From NCBI GenBank assembly GCA_027067035.1, contig JAMOMO010000214.1, forward strand, positions 1 through 11,218: a stretch of 11,218 bases of DNA, given 5' to 3'. Within the stretch, counting starts at the first letter, position 1. Each line of letters begins with the position of its first letter. This DNA is from Desulfobulbaceae bacterium (GTDB lineage: Bacteria; Desulfobacterota; Desulfobulbia; Desulfobulbales; Desulfocapsaceae). The notes under the pieces were generated by a model, which saw only the letters and a program-made list of their open reading frames with translations, did no database searches and was not told the origin of the DNA. Made by a program: the position numbers and the translations under genes. This document shows positions 1-6,748 of this stretch, piece after piece.

Positions 1-62
1 GATCAGAACAGCCCGATGTCGATTTCCTGCTCAAAGCTGACGACATCATTTATATTCCCTAG
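1..62 (+). CDS. C-terminal end of a probable polysaccharide export (SLBB/Wza-type) protein, partial
   Basis: Reading from base 3, the + strand is open for 19 codons and stops at TAG 60-62. The encoded tail contains DVDFLLKADDIIYIP, which resembles the 'lkpgDiIyVP' ending common in SLBB-domain polysaccharide export proteins of the Wza/outer-membrane auxiliary type. The gene would start outside the window and converge on the TPR lipoprotein gene, whose stop lies 35 bp away. A PrsT-like TPR lipoprotein next to an exporter fits an exopolysaccharide locus. The fragment is too short for statistical support and a second frame is also open here, so the call rests on motif resemblance alone. Confidence 0.45.
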   Translation, partial: SEQPDVDFLLKADDIIYIP

Positions 63-97
63 CACCTGCTGTCCCCTGGAAATCCCGTCACAAGACT

Positions 98-2941
98 TTA
101 CCTGATCATTTCCCGGAGTTTTTCCAGCTGCTGCCGATCACGCTTTGAAAGCTCCAGATTCCCGGCACGTTCAAGGGCTTTTTCTGCAGCTTCCGGCTCA
201 TTCTTTTTCAGATGAACTGCCGCAATGTGTATCAGTGCCCTGGCGAAATCCCCATTCTTCTCAATGGCTTTTTCTATGAACTGACTGGCAAGAAGAAGAG
301 AACCCTGCTGAAAGTAGACCCAGCCGAGTGCATCAAGTACAATGGGGCTGTCGGGACGGGCATCATAGGCCTTCTGGGCAAGTTCCTGAGCCCTGGCAGC
401 TGCTCCCTCCTGTTCGGCATAGAGTATGGCAAGATGTGCAGCAGCTGCACTGTTGAATGCTCCGGCGGCAAGAATGTCCTCAAAGAGCTTCTCTGCCCTG
501 GCCGTGTCGCCTTTTTCGTATGCTGCGACTGCATCTTCCATGCCTTTTAGTTCCTGCTGCAACTGCTTTAAGGCCTCGTTGACCCGGGTCAGCTCCACTC
601 CACTGATCTTTTTGTCAATTGCCTTGCGAAGCAGTGTTCCGGCTTCATCGAGCCTCTGCTGTTGCAGCCGGAGTATCCCCATGTGATACAGAATTGTCGG
701 ATTATCGGGCCTGGCAGCAATGGCCCGGCTGAGATACGGTTCCGCCTGGGAGTATGATTTTTTGATCACATAAATCCAGCCCAGTGTATCTGCAACATCG
801 GGATTGTCAGGAAGGGCCTTTACCACTTTGCCGGCAAGCTCAAAGGCCCGATCGAGATTTTCCCCCACCTCCGTGTAGAGAAAGGCAAGATTATTCATGG
901 CAGGCAGAAAATCACTTTTCTGCTCCAGCACTTTCTCATAATAGTCAATTGCCTTGTGATATTTCTCATTTTTGAGATAGAAATCAGCAACTTTCATCAG
1001 GATACTGATATTTCCCGGCTCAAGAGAAAGGGCTTTTTCATAATAAAGAACAACCTTTTCATTATCCTTTTTCATCTGATAGACACCCGCAAGCATCAGC
1101 AATGGTGCCACCTCTTTTCCCTTCTCCGCCTCCGGCAGGAGAACGTTTTCCGCCAGTTCAAGGTATCCCTGGGATTGATAAATCTTCGCCTTTATCAACA
1201 CGGCTCCGGTTTTTTCCGGATACTTTGCCAGAAAGGCATCCACAAGCTCAAGCGCCTTATCCGGTTCCTGCTTGAGCATATGGATGGAGATGATTCTATT
1301 GAGCACCTGAACACTGTCCGGTTTCTCCTGCTGAAGCTTCCTGTACAGTGGCAGGGCTTTGTCATACTCTTTGAGAAAAAAATAGATCTCCGCCAGACGA
1401 AAGCTGTGCCAGATGACTTCCGGTTCATTTTCAACCAGATACATGGCATCGGACAAAGCCACATCCGGCTTTGCCATCTTCAAAAGGACGGATATCCGTA
1501 ACACCCGGGCCTTTTTTTCATCAGGCTGCTTTTCAATGATCTTATCAAGCTCATCAAGACTTGCCTGAAAATCACCTTTCTTGGCAAACAGTTCGGCAAG
1601 TGCCATCCTGGCCTTCACGAGATCAGGATTTTTTTTCACCGCCTCACTGATTTCAGTGATGGAGATATCCTCTGACTCCTCCACAAAGGTAAGCCCATAC
1701 ATGAACTGGTTTTCAGCAGCATCAGGAGCAAGTTCCTGTGCCTTGGAGAATTGTTTTCGGGCAGCGGCAACATTCTTCTCCTTCATCATCATAAGGCCTT
1801 TTAAAAAGTGCCCCCGGGCATCCCCGCTATCCTCCTTGAGAAGGGTATCAACAGAGCGTTTTGCCTGATCAAATTTACCCTGCAGCATAAAGAGTTCAAC
1901 AACCTTTGACTGCAACCCTTTTTTGGTGGAATCTTCAGCAATCACCTGCTCAAGGACAGCCTGCGCCTCCTGGTATTTTTTCAGATAAGCGTAGTAGTCC
2001 GCCAGAATCATCATATTGACGGAACGGGTTTCATCGTCTGCCGAATCCGCAGCTTTCCGGAAATATTTCAGGGCAGTATCCTTTCTCCCTTTCCGGTGCA
2101 GAATCATGGCATGCATCCTGAACAGACCGGAATCCCGTACACCGTTTTTCTCGGCTTCATCGAGAATACCCATTGCCTGATCACTGTGATTCTTTCTCAG
2201 TGCCAGTTGTGCCAGCAGCAGATACGATCTTGGATCTTCGGGGTGATCCTTCTTCAGAGCCTCAAGGGTTAACAGGCTCAGATCATAGCGCCCGCTCAGG
2301 CCGTATACCTCAGAAAGTGATATCCGGGCCTCAATGTTTTCGGGGTTTTTTTCAACAAGGTCTTCGAGTATGGAGCGGCCCTTGTCAGCTTTTCCATTCA
2401 ATACCAGGATTCTGGCAAGATTGATGAGAATCACCTCATTTCCGGGATACTTTTCAGCAGCAGTTCTGAGGGTCTCCACCGCCTCATCCAGTTTTTTCTG
2501 ATAGGCGAGTGAATTGCCTAAAATCATATACACATCTTCATCATCACCGTTGATTTCCAGAAAATCCTTACACGTCGTCACGGTCTGATCCAGGGCACGG
2601 TTTTCAACAAGGAGATAGATAAGTTCTTTGCGGGCATCCTTCATTGTCGGATCGAGTTCAACCGCCTTACTCAACTGTCCATAGGCAAGCTTGCCCTCCC
2701 CTTTCCTGTGGTAAATCTGTCCAAGTCTGTAATGGGCAAGGGGCATTTCAGGATCAAGCTGCAGGGCTTTTTTCAACCAGATAACAGCTTCATCCGGTTT
2801 TCCCGCCTCAACCGCATCAACTCCCTTCTGGAACAACTGCTCAGGATCTTCACCGGAGCAGCCAAATCCTCCGATCAAAACAAGCAGCAAAGCTGAAATA
2901 ACTGACAACTGATAAAAAAACTTCCTTTGACAAAGCATCAT
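98..2941 (-). CDS. Large TPR-repeat lipoprotein, PrsT-like (exopolysaccharide-associated)
   Basis: The product is about 947 aa. It has an N-terminal signal: basic QRK, a hydrophobic stretch (about residues 8-26), then the lipobox-like GFGC with the lipidated Cys at 28. It should be a lipoprotein processed by LspA. The rest is almost entirely 34-residue tetratricopeptide repeats, roughly two dozen, starting near residue 31 (AVIWLKKALQLDP, AHYRLGQIY) and ending with a basic helical tail. Length, lipobox and first repeats resemble PrsT-type TPR lipoproteins found with exopolysaccharide or exosortase loci; no catalytic domain is visible, so a scaffolding role is inferred. The start is ambiguous. 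GTG at 2947 has no Shine-Dalgarno, whereas AGGTG at 2945-2949 suits ATG 2941 or 2938, so I chose ATG 2941. A dedicated promoter lies at 3005-3033. The lipobox is atypical, with Gly at -3 where Leu or Val is usual. Confidence 0.85.
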   Translation of the reverse strand: MMLCQRKFFYQLSVISALLLVLIGGFGCSGEDPEQLFQKGVDAVEAGKPDEAVIWLKKALQLDPEMPLAHYRLGQIYHRKGEGKLAYGQLSKAVELDPTMKDARKELIYLLVENRALDQTVTTCKDFLEINGDDEDVYMILGNSLAYQKKLDEAVETLRTAAEKYPGNEVILINLARILVLNGKADKGRSILEDLVEKNPENIEARISLSEVYGLSGRYDLSLLTLEALKKDHPEDPRSYLLLAQLALRKNHSDQAMGILDEAEKNGVRDSGLFRMHAMILHRKGRKDTALKYFRKAADSADDETRSVNMMILADYYAYLKKYQEAQAVLEQVIAEDSTKKGLQSKVVELFMLQGKFDQAKRSVDTLLKEDSGDARGHFLKGLMMMKEKNVAAARKQFSKAQELAPDAAENQFMYGLTFVEESEDISITEISEAVKKNPDLVKARMALAELFAKKGDFQASLDELDKIIEKQPDEKKARVLRISVLLKMAKPDVALSDAMYLVENEPEVIWHSFRLAEIYFFLKEYDKALPLYRKLQQEKPDSVQVLNRIISIHMLKQEPDKALELVDAFLAKYPEKTGAVLIKAKIYQSQGYLELAENVLLPEAEKGKEVAPLLMLAGVYQMKKDNEKVVLYYEKALSLEPGNISILMKVADFYLKNEKYHKAIDYYEKVLEQKSDFLPAMNNLAFLYTEVGENLDRAFELAGKVVKALPDNPDVADTLGWIYVIKKSYSQAEPYLSRAIAARPDNPTILYHMGILRLQQQRLDEAGTLLRKAIDKKISGVELTRVNEALKQLQQELKGMEDAVAAYEKGDTARAEKLFEDILAAGAFNSAAAAHLAILYAEQEGAAARAQELAQKAYDARPDSPIVLDALGWVYFQQGSLLLASQFIEKAIEKNGDFARALIHIAAVHLKKNEPEAAEKALERAGNLELSKRDRQQLEKLREMIR

Positions 2942-2944
2942 AAA

Positions 2945-2949
2945 CACCT
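2945..2949 (-). promoter_or_regulatory. Shine-Dalgarno deciding the start of the TPR lipoprotein gene
   Basis: On the - strand AGGTG lies immediately upstream of TTTATGATG. The motif overlaps the possible GTG start at 2947, which itself lacks an upstream purine-rich site. It is therefore best read as the ribosome binding site of one of the two tandem ATG codons at 2941 and 2938. Confidence 0.5.
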
Positions 2950-3004
2950 GTTATGGAGTTTTGCGAAAAACCCGAAAGGGTAATATTTCTCTTAAATTCG
3001 CCAT

Positions 3005-3033
3005 ATTATAACGAACCGGCTGCAAAAAGACAA
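3005..3033 (-). promoter_or_regulatory. Sigma70-type promoter for the TPR lipoprotein gene
   Basis: On the - strand TTGTCT (3033-3028) is followed by exactly 17 bases and then a perfect TATAAT (3010-3005). The -10 is consensus and the -35 matches four of six positions of TTGACA. Initiation would fall near 2998, giving a leader of about 55-60 nt before the lipoprotein start. The site lies downstream of the candidate terminator of the preceding operon, so the lipoprotein gene is probably transcribed on its own. Confidence 0.7.
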
Positions 3034-3078
3034 CGCCTGCCCTTCGTGATGGAAGGTACTTTCCTCACCACAATGATG

Positions 3079-3117
3079 AAAAAAATAACCCGGCTCCGGG
3101 GAAGATATGCTTCCGGA
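3079..3117 (-). terminator. Candidate intrinsic terminator of the ileS-bio operon
   Basis: Read on the - strand, two overlapping GC-rich hairpins precede a T-tract. One is CCGGAAG-CATAT-CTTCCCCGG (two bulged C). The other is CCCG-GAGC-CGGG, followed by TTATTTTTTT at 3088-3079. The two stems share bases and could not form together. Position fits: about 65 bp after the 72-codon ORF and before the TPR gene promoter. The stems are short, so termination efficiency is uncertain. Confidence 0.5.
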
Positions 3118-3128
3118 AACAAAACGGC

Positions 3129-3151
3129 GGGGAGGGAGGGAGCTGAAGGGG
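3129..3151 (+). other. G-rich tract with four G-runs (quadruplex-type pattern)
   Basis: The + strand carries runs of 4, 3, 3 and 4 G separated by 1, 1 and 7 bases, which matches the usual sequence rule for a potential G-quadruplex. It lies between the stop of the 72-codon ORF and the candidate terminator. The operon transcript would read the complementary C-rich, G-poor sequence here, a composition also typical of Rho loading sites. Only the pattern is seen; function is inferred. Confidence 0.35.
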
Positions 3152-3181
3152 AAAAGTATCGGGATGCAGATTGGGTACAGA

Positions 3182-3400
3182 TTACTGTTTTTCCTGCTCT
3201 GCCTTTTCAAGGGTTGTTTTGATCCAGCCACAACGAATATGGTACTGGTGCCCGCCATCAACCCACTTGTCACAACTGTCTTCAGTTATTTTCAGAGGAT
3301 ACTGCTCCACATTTTTGTCCAGACGGCAGACTCCGGAGTAGGGATCCTCCAGACGGAATTTTCTGCAGCTGAGGCATATGCGTTTTTGCAAATATATCAT
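3182..3400 (-). CDS. Small Cys-rich protein of unknown function, last gene of the bio operon
   Basis: The product is 72 aa with five cysteines: C9-x2-C12, C25, C43 and C57, in contexts ICLSC, GVCRLD, DSCDKW and IRCGWIK. Spaced Cys of this kind suggest a bound metal (zinc or an Fe-S centre) in a small soluble protein; there is no signal peptide or membrane segment. The C-terminal 15 residues or so are charged and helical. It starts 12 bases after bioD, and its Shine-Dalgarno AAGGA overlaps the bioD stop codon (TAAGGA), so it is very likely co-translated from the operon. I do not recognise a named family, although short proteins with a similar Cys/Trp pattern are familiar from sulfate- and metal-reducing bacteria. 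Nothing in the sequence ties it chemically to biotin synthesis. Confidence 0.7.
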   Translation of the reverse strand: MIYLQKRICLSCRKFRLEDPYSGVCRLDKNVEQYPLKITEDSCDKWVDGGHQYHIRCGWIKTTLEKAEQEKQ

Positions 3401-3412
3401 TGTGCTAATTCC

Positions 3413-4111
3413 TTACTGATCAATTATGTCAAACAAAGGAAGGCAATCAAACTCTGCCCTGTTTTTCTGATAATATCCGACTCTCTGCATATCCACAAGT
3501 AAATCGCGAAAACCATATTTCCTTAAGGAGTCCAGAAACAGCTGCCTTGAATCATCACAGATACGCGTATCAGCAGCATCATGACAGTTATAGACCAGCC
3601 CCTTCAGCTCAACTCCCCGTGACCGGGCCAGTTCCAGGGCCGAAAGGGTGTGGTTGATGGAACCCAGCCGGGGGCTGGTGACCAGAATCAACGGATAGCC
3701 CAGGGCCGCGATATAGTCCAGAAAGGTCAGCTCTCTGGTGAGGGGAACCATAAGCCCTCCCGCACCTTCAAGGAGCACATGCTCATACCTGGCAGCAAGT
3801 TTCTCTGTCGCCTCTGTAATGACTGCCGGATCGATCTGCTCCCCGGCACACTCTGCTGCAAGATGGGGTGAGCAGGCTTTTTCGTACACAAAAGGACAGC
3901 TGAGTCCACTGATATCTTCCGGAAAAAGCCCAACTCCCATCAGCTCACGGTGCAGCAGAATATCTTCGGCAATACCGCTGCAGCCCGTCTGGGCTACTTT
4001 CTGACTGATCACGGTGAAATTTCGCGCCCCAAGGGCCTTTGCCATGAGTCCTGTGGCCACGCTCTTTCCGATATCCGTATCAATACCGCTTATGCAGGTA
4101 ACAGGGCACAT
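3413..4111 (-). CDS. bioD: ATP-dependent dethiobiotin synthetase
   Basis: BioD carboxylates 7,8-diaminopelargonate with CO2 and ATP to close the ureido ring of dethiobiotin, the penultimate step, in the cytoplasm. The 232-aa length fits the family. The N-terminus carries the BioD-type P-loop GIDTDIGKS (residues 9-17, K16), then QKVAQTG (K38, matching the substrate-binding KPVxxG), EGAGGLMVPL (115-124) and the late SPRLGSINHTLSALE segment (146-160) typical of the family. The ATG overlaps the bioC stop by one base (TGATG), indicating translational coupling. The P-loop ends in Ser rather than the more common Thr, a conservative change. The 72-codon ORF follows after 12 bases. Confidence 0.95.
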   Translation of the reverse strand: MCPVTCISGIDTDIGKSVATGLMAKALGARNFTVISQKVAQTGCSGIAEDILLHRELMGVGLFPEDISGLSCPFVYEKACSPHLAAECAGEQIDPAVITEATEKLAARYEHVLLEGAGGLMVPLTRELTFLDYIAALGYPLILVTSPRLGSINHTLSALELARSRGVELKGLVYNCHDAADTRICDDSRQLFLDSLRKYGFRDLLVDMQRVGYYQKNRAEFDCLPLFDIIDQ

Positions 4112-4881
4112 CAGCGTCTCCTGAAGACAAAGGTGGATGAAACATAGGTCACCGGCAGACCATTTTCAGTTCGGAAATCCTTTTCATACTGCTCTTCAAA
4201 AGAGCGCAGGGACTCCCTTGTCCACTGATACTGCGACACCCCACCCACCCCCGTGGCACGGACATGATTCAGGATATCCCGCACCGCCGGAAAGAAAAGC
4301 GTATCCGTGAAAGATTCCCGGGACTCCTCCACAAAGGCCTCCTCAAGAAATGACAGAATTTCCTGTACCGGATAATAGTGCAGCTCAACAGAGCTGATGC
4401 TGGAAAATTCCTTCAGGGTACCGGGACCAAACAGGGAAAACGCCAGATAGGCACCGGATTGCAGAGTCACTGCCAGTTTATTCAAAAAGGCGGGAAGATC
4501 ACTGAGCCATTGAAATGTTGCCCCGGAAAGGAGCAGTGACAGATCCTGCGGCAGCTCCAGAGACTCTATATCACCAAAGGCGGGGATGATTTCAAGAGAG
4601 GGAAGGCCTGCCAGCCTCCTGAGCAGCGGTTCTTCAAATTCCGCCACCAGATCATTGATAAAAAGGGTCTGAACATTTCTCTTCCGACAGAGCAATTCGG
4701 TGAGAACTCCCGTGCAGCAGCCGACTTCAAAGACACGCCTGAAAGCCGTATCAGGGAGCTGCTCCATGGAACGCATCAGTCTTCCTGCGAGATCATTCTG
4801 CACGACGGCGGCAGTATCATAACTTGCCATGCTCCTGCGAAAACACCGGGCGATCTTTTTTTTATTAAGCGCTAGAACCAT
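4111..4881 (-). CDS. bioC: Malonyl-ACP O-methyltransferase
   Basis: BioC transfers a methyl group from S-adenosylmethionine to the free carboxyl of malonyl-ACP. This disguises it so that fatty-acid enzymes can extend it to pimeloyl-ACP methyl ester. The 256-aa protein shows the class I methyltransferase plan: motif I VFEVGCCTG (50-58), an acidic loop near FINDL (74-78), GDIESLELP (103-111), and SGATFQWLSDL (119-129), equivalent to the SNxAxQW segment of BioC. HVRATGVGG (206-214) is also BioC-like. One oddity is that motif I, normally GxGxG, reads G-C-C-T-G, with Cys at the central glycine. It starts 12 bases after bioG and its stop overlaps bioD. Identity is supported by the neighbouring bioG, the esterase that removes the methyl group. 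Confidence 0.92.
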   Translation of the reverse strand: MVLALNKKKIARCFRRSMASYDTAAVVQNDLAGRLMRSMEQLPDTAFRRVFEVGCCTGVLTELLCRKRNVQTLFINDLVAEFEEPLLRRLAGLPSLEIIPAFGDIESLELPQDLSLLLSGATFQWLSDLPAFLNKLAVTLQSGAYLAFSLFGPGTLKEFSSISSVELHYYPVQEILSFLEEAFVEESRESFTDTLFFPAVRDILNHVRATGVGGVSQYQWTRESLRSFEEQYEKDFRTENGLPVTYVSSTFVFRRR

Positions 4882-4893
4882 TCACCGTTCCCG

Positions 4894-5574
4894 TTAACAC
4901 TGCACATCATAGGCAGCAGCCAGCATTTCATCCCAGCTGCTGTATGCATAGAAAAGAAAATGCGATCCGCGAAGCAGCCTCACCCGTTCCTCTCCCCAGA
5001 AGCGAAGCTGGTTATCAGTGGGCATTATATAATCCCGATCCGCCACAAAAACAGTATCGTAAATGGATCTTTCCCTGGGCTCAGGCGTAGTCTGCTCAAG
5101 CAGGAACTCAAGCTCTCCGCGCTGACTCTCCACACTGCGCCGGGGCTGGTGCAGCAGAAATTTCTTTGTCAGCACCCGCTTTCCGCACATCTGATTATAA
5201 AACCTCAGGCGCTGTTTTTCATCAAAAGCCTCAAGGGTCGCCCGAAAAACATCCCCAGGTATTCCAAAATGATCATCCACGGGGCTGATTGTCCCGTTTA
5301 TGGCCAGTGCCGCACTGAGTCTCTGGCGCAACGGATACAAAAGCTGCTGCCCCACCCAGACACCCATGGACCAGGAGAGAAGAACTGTCTCCCGATACTG
5401 CTTAAGCAAAGCGGAAAGATCCTCCTCAACGCTCATGTCCTGATAATCATGGAACATAAGCAGGTCCCAGCCATGACATTTCAGTGGAATAAAGGGCGTT
5501 TCATCCATTCCCCAGCCATTGCAGAAGAGGATCAGCCTGTCACCTTTTTTGCGTCTCAGCCACTTGCTTCTCAT
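4894..5574 (-). CDS. bioG: Pimeloyl-ACP methyl ester esterase, BioG type (DUF452)
   Basis: BioG hydrolyses the methyl ester of pimeloyl-ACP methyl ester, ending elongation and freeing pimeloyl-ACP for BioF. It replaces BioH, which is absent here. The 226-aa product has the alpha/beta-hydrolase features of BioG: FCNGWGMDE (17-25) near the N-terminus, nucleophile elbow SWSMG with Ser69, an acid in VADRDYIMP (probably Asp181), and His205 in GSHFLFY. I placed the start at ATG 5574, one base after the bioF stop. The frame is open upstream to 5718 but that part lies inside bioF and does not look like BioG. The flanking bioF and bioC support the assignment; BioG rather than another esterase is argued from the GWGMDE and SWSMG pattern. 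Confidence 0.88.
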   Translation of the reverse strand: MRSKWLRRKKGDRLILFCNGWGMDETPFIPLKCHGWDLLMFHDYQDMSVEEDLSALLKQYRETVLLSWSMGVWVGQQLLYPLRQRLSAALAINGTISPVDDHFGIPGDVFRATLEAFDEKQRLRFYNQMCGKRVLTKKFLLHQPRRSVESQRGELEFLLEQTTPEPRERSIYDTVFVADRDYIMPTDNQLRFWGEERVRLLRGSHFLFYAYSSWDEMLAAAYDVQC

Positions 5575-5575
5575 C

Positions 5576-6748
5576 TCATTCGTCCAGGGACATGGCAGCC
5601 ATCTGTGCCGGAAGTTCCTGTAGGTCCGGCCACTCCATATCAGCACATATTGAAAAACGAAAACGGGCCGTGCCTTCAGGAACTGTCGGAGGGCGCACCG
5701 GAAAGACAAGATACCCAAGTTCCTGCATCATCTCTGCCTGCCTTAGTGCTGCACTGTCCTCACCGATGAGAACGGGTACGATATTGGTACTGCCACGGGT
5801 TGGCAGGCCGTTTTCCATCAGGGCATTGCGCAACTGCGTCGAGATTTCCACAAGATGCTGCCGTTCTTCGTTCATTGCCTGCATCCGGGTAAAAACAAAC
5901 AGATTCCAGTTCAGGGTCACCGGCGGCAGGCCGGTGGTGAAGATAAAAGAACGGCTGTGGTTCACGAGATAGTCCCTGATCTCCTTGGAGCAGCAGATAA
6001 AGGCACCCACAGAGGCAAGGGCCTTGCCAAATGTACCCACCAGAAAATCAATACCGGAAAGAAGACCCTGTTCTTCAGCCTTGCCAAGGCCGTTTCTGCC
6101 ATACAGTCCAATGCCGTGAGCCTCATCAAGGTAGAGTTTCACATCAAAATCGTGTTTCAGGGCAATGAGACGGGCAAGATCCGCTTCATCACCGTCCATG
6201 CTGAAAACCGACTCGGAGACAATCACCACCTCATCATACTGATCCCTGTGTTTTTCAAGGAGATTCCGGAGATGATCATAGTCGGCATGCCGAAAACGTT
6301 TATGCTCGGCGCGGCTGAGAACCAGGCCGTCATGGATGGATGCATGGTTCAGCTTGTCGGACAGGATAAGATCCCCTCTGCCGTAGAGAGCCGGCAGGAT
6401 TCCAATGTTGGCATGATACCCGGAATTAAAGAGCAGAACAGCTTCAGCGCCATACGCCGCCCCTATCTCATCCTCAAGGCGATGGGCCAGATGAGTATCT
6501 CCGGTGAGCAGCCGTGAAGACGCGGCAGCCAGGCCGCAGTCATCCCTGTCGGCAGGATCAAGACTCTGATAAAAGGCCTGCCGCAGAGCCTGATTACGGC
6601 CAAGTCCGAGATAGTCGTTGGAGCTGAGATTGAGCAGCTCGCGGCTCCTCAGTTCAACACGGCCGTCTCGGTGCTGAAGCGGTGTCAGCTGACGAAAACG
6701 TCCCTTCTCTTCCAGGGCACGTAATTTTCTGGAATATCGGGAAGTCAT
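5576..6748 (-). CDS. bioF: 8-amino-7-oxononanoate synthase (KAPA synthase)
   Basis: BioF is a PLP enzyme of the alpha-oxoamine synthase family that condenses pimeloyl-ACP (or -CoA) with L-alanine, releasing CO2, to give 8-amino-7-oxononanoate. The 390-aa length is normal. Visible motifs in order are NLSSNDYLGL (40-49), FNSGYHAN (107-114), DKLNHASIHDG (131-141, with His135 expected to stack on the PLP ring), SVFSMDGD (180-187), DEAHGIG (208-214, Asp208 to the pyridine nitrogen) and GTFGKALAS, with the PLP-binding Lys242. It overlaps bioA by four bases (ATGA) and is followed by bioG after one base. Related enzymes (glycine C-acetyltransferase, ALA synthase) share the fold, but the biotin context decides. 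Confidence 0.96.
   Translation of the reverse strand: MTSRYSRKLRALEEKGRFRQLTPLQHRDGRVELRSRELLNLSSNDYLGLGRNQALRQAFYQSLDPADRDDCGLAAASSRLLTGDTHLAHRLEDEIGAAYGAEAVLLFNSGYHANIGILPALYGRGDLILSDKLNHASIHDGLVLSRAEHKRFRHADYDHLRNLLEKHRDQYDEVVIVSESVFSMDGDEADLARLIALKHDFDVKLYLDEAHGIGLYGRNGLGKAEEQGLLSGIDFLVGTFGKALASVGAFICCSKEIRDYLVNHSRSFIFTTGLPPVTLNWNLFVFTRMQAMNEERQHLVEISTQLRNALMENGLPTRGSTNIVPVLIGEDSAALRQAEMMQELGYLVFPVRPPTVPEGTARFRFSICADMEWPDLQELPAQMAAMSLDE

Noticed and set aside
956..1501. A 181-codon + strand open frame opposite the TPR gene.
   Set aside because: It is the shadow of the repetitive TPR coding sequence; its composition is odd and no motif is seen.
98..2941. Internal near-repeats in the TPR gene as a possible DNA repeat or CRISPR-like array.
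   Set aside because: The periodicity is at protein level (34-residue TPR units) with diverged DNA; there are no identical repeats with unique spacers.
2970..2981. A small hairpin (ACCC/GGGT around a 4-base loop) followed by five T in the leader of the TPR gene, as a possible attenuator or riboswitch piece.
   Set aside because: The stem is only four base pairs, and the leader of about 55-60 nt is too short for a known riboswitch and matches none I recognise.
3107..3502. A 131-codon + strand frame crossing the intergenic region and opposing the 72-codon ORF and the bioD end.
   Set aside because: The - strand 72-codon ORF has a good ribosome site, operon placement and a patterned set of cysteines. 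The + strand frame runs into bioD, which is certain.
5575..5718. An extended N-terminus for BioG.
   Set aside because: It overlaps the end of bioF by about 140 bases and adds residues unlike the family; ATG 5574 sits one base after the bioF stop.
5855..6517. A 220-codon + strand open frame opposite bioF.
   Set aside because: It lies entirely within the conserved bioF coding region and has no family features.
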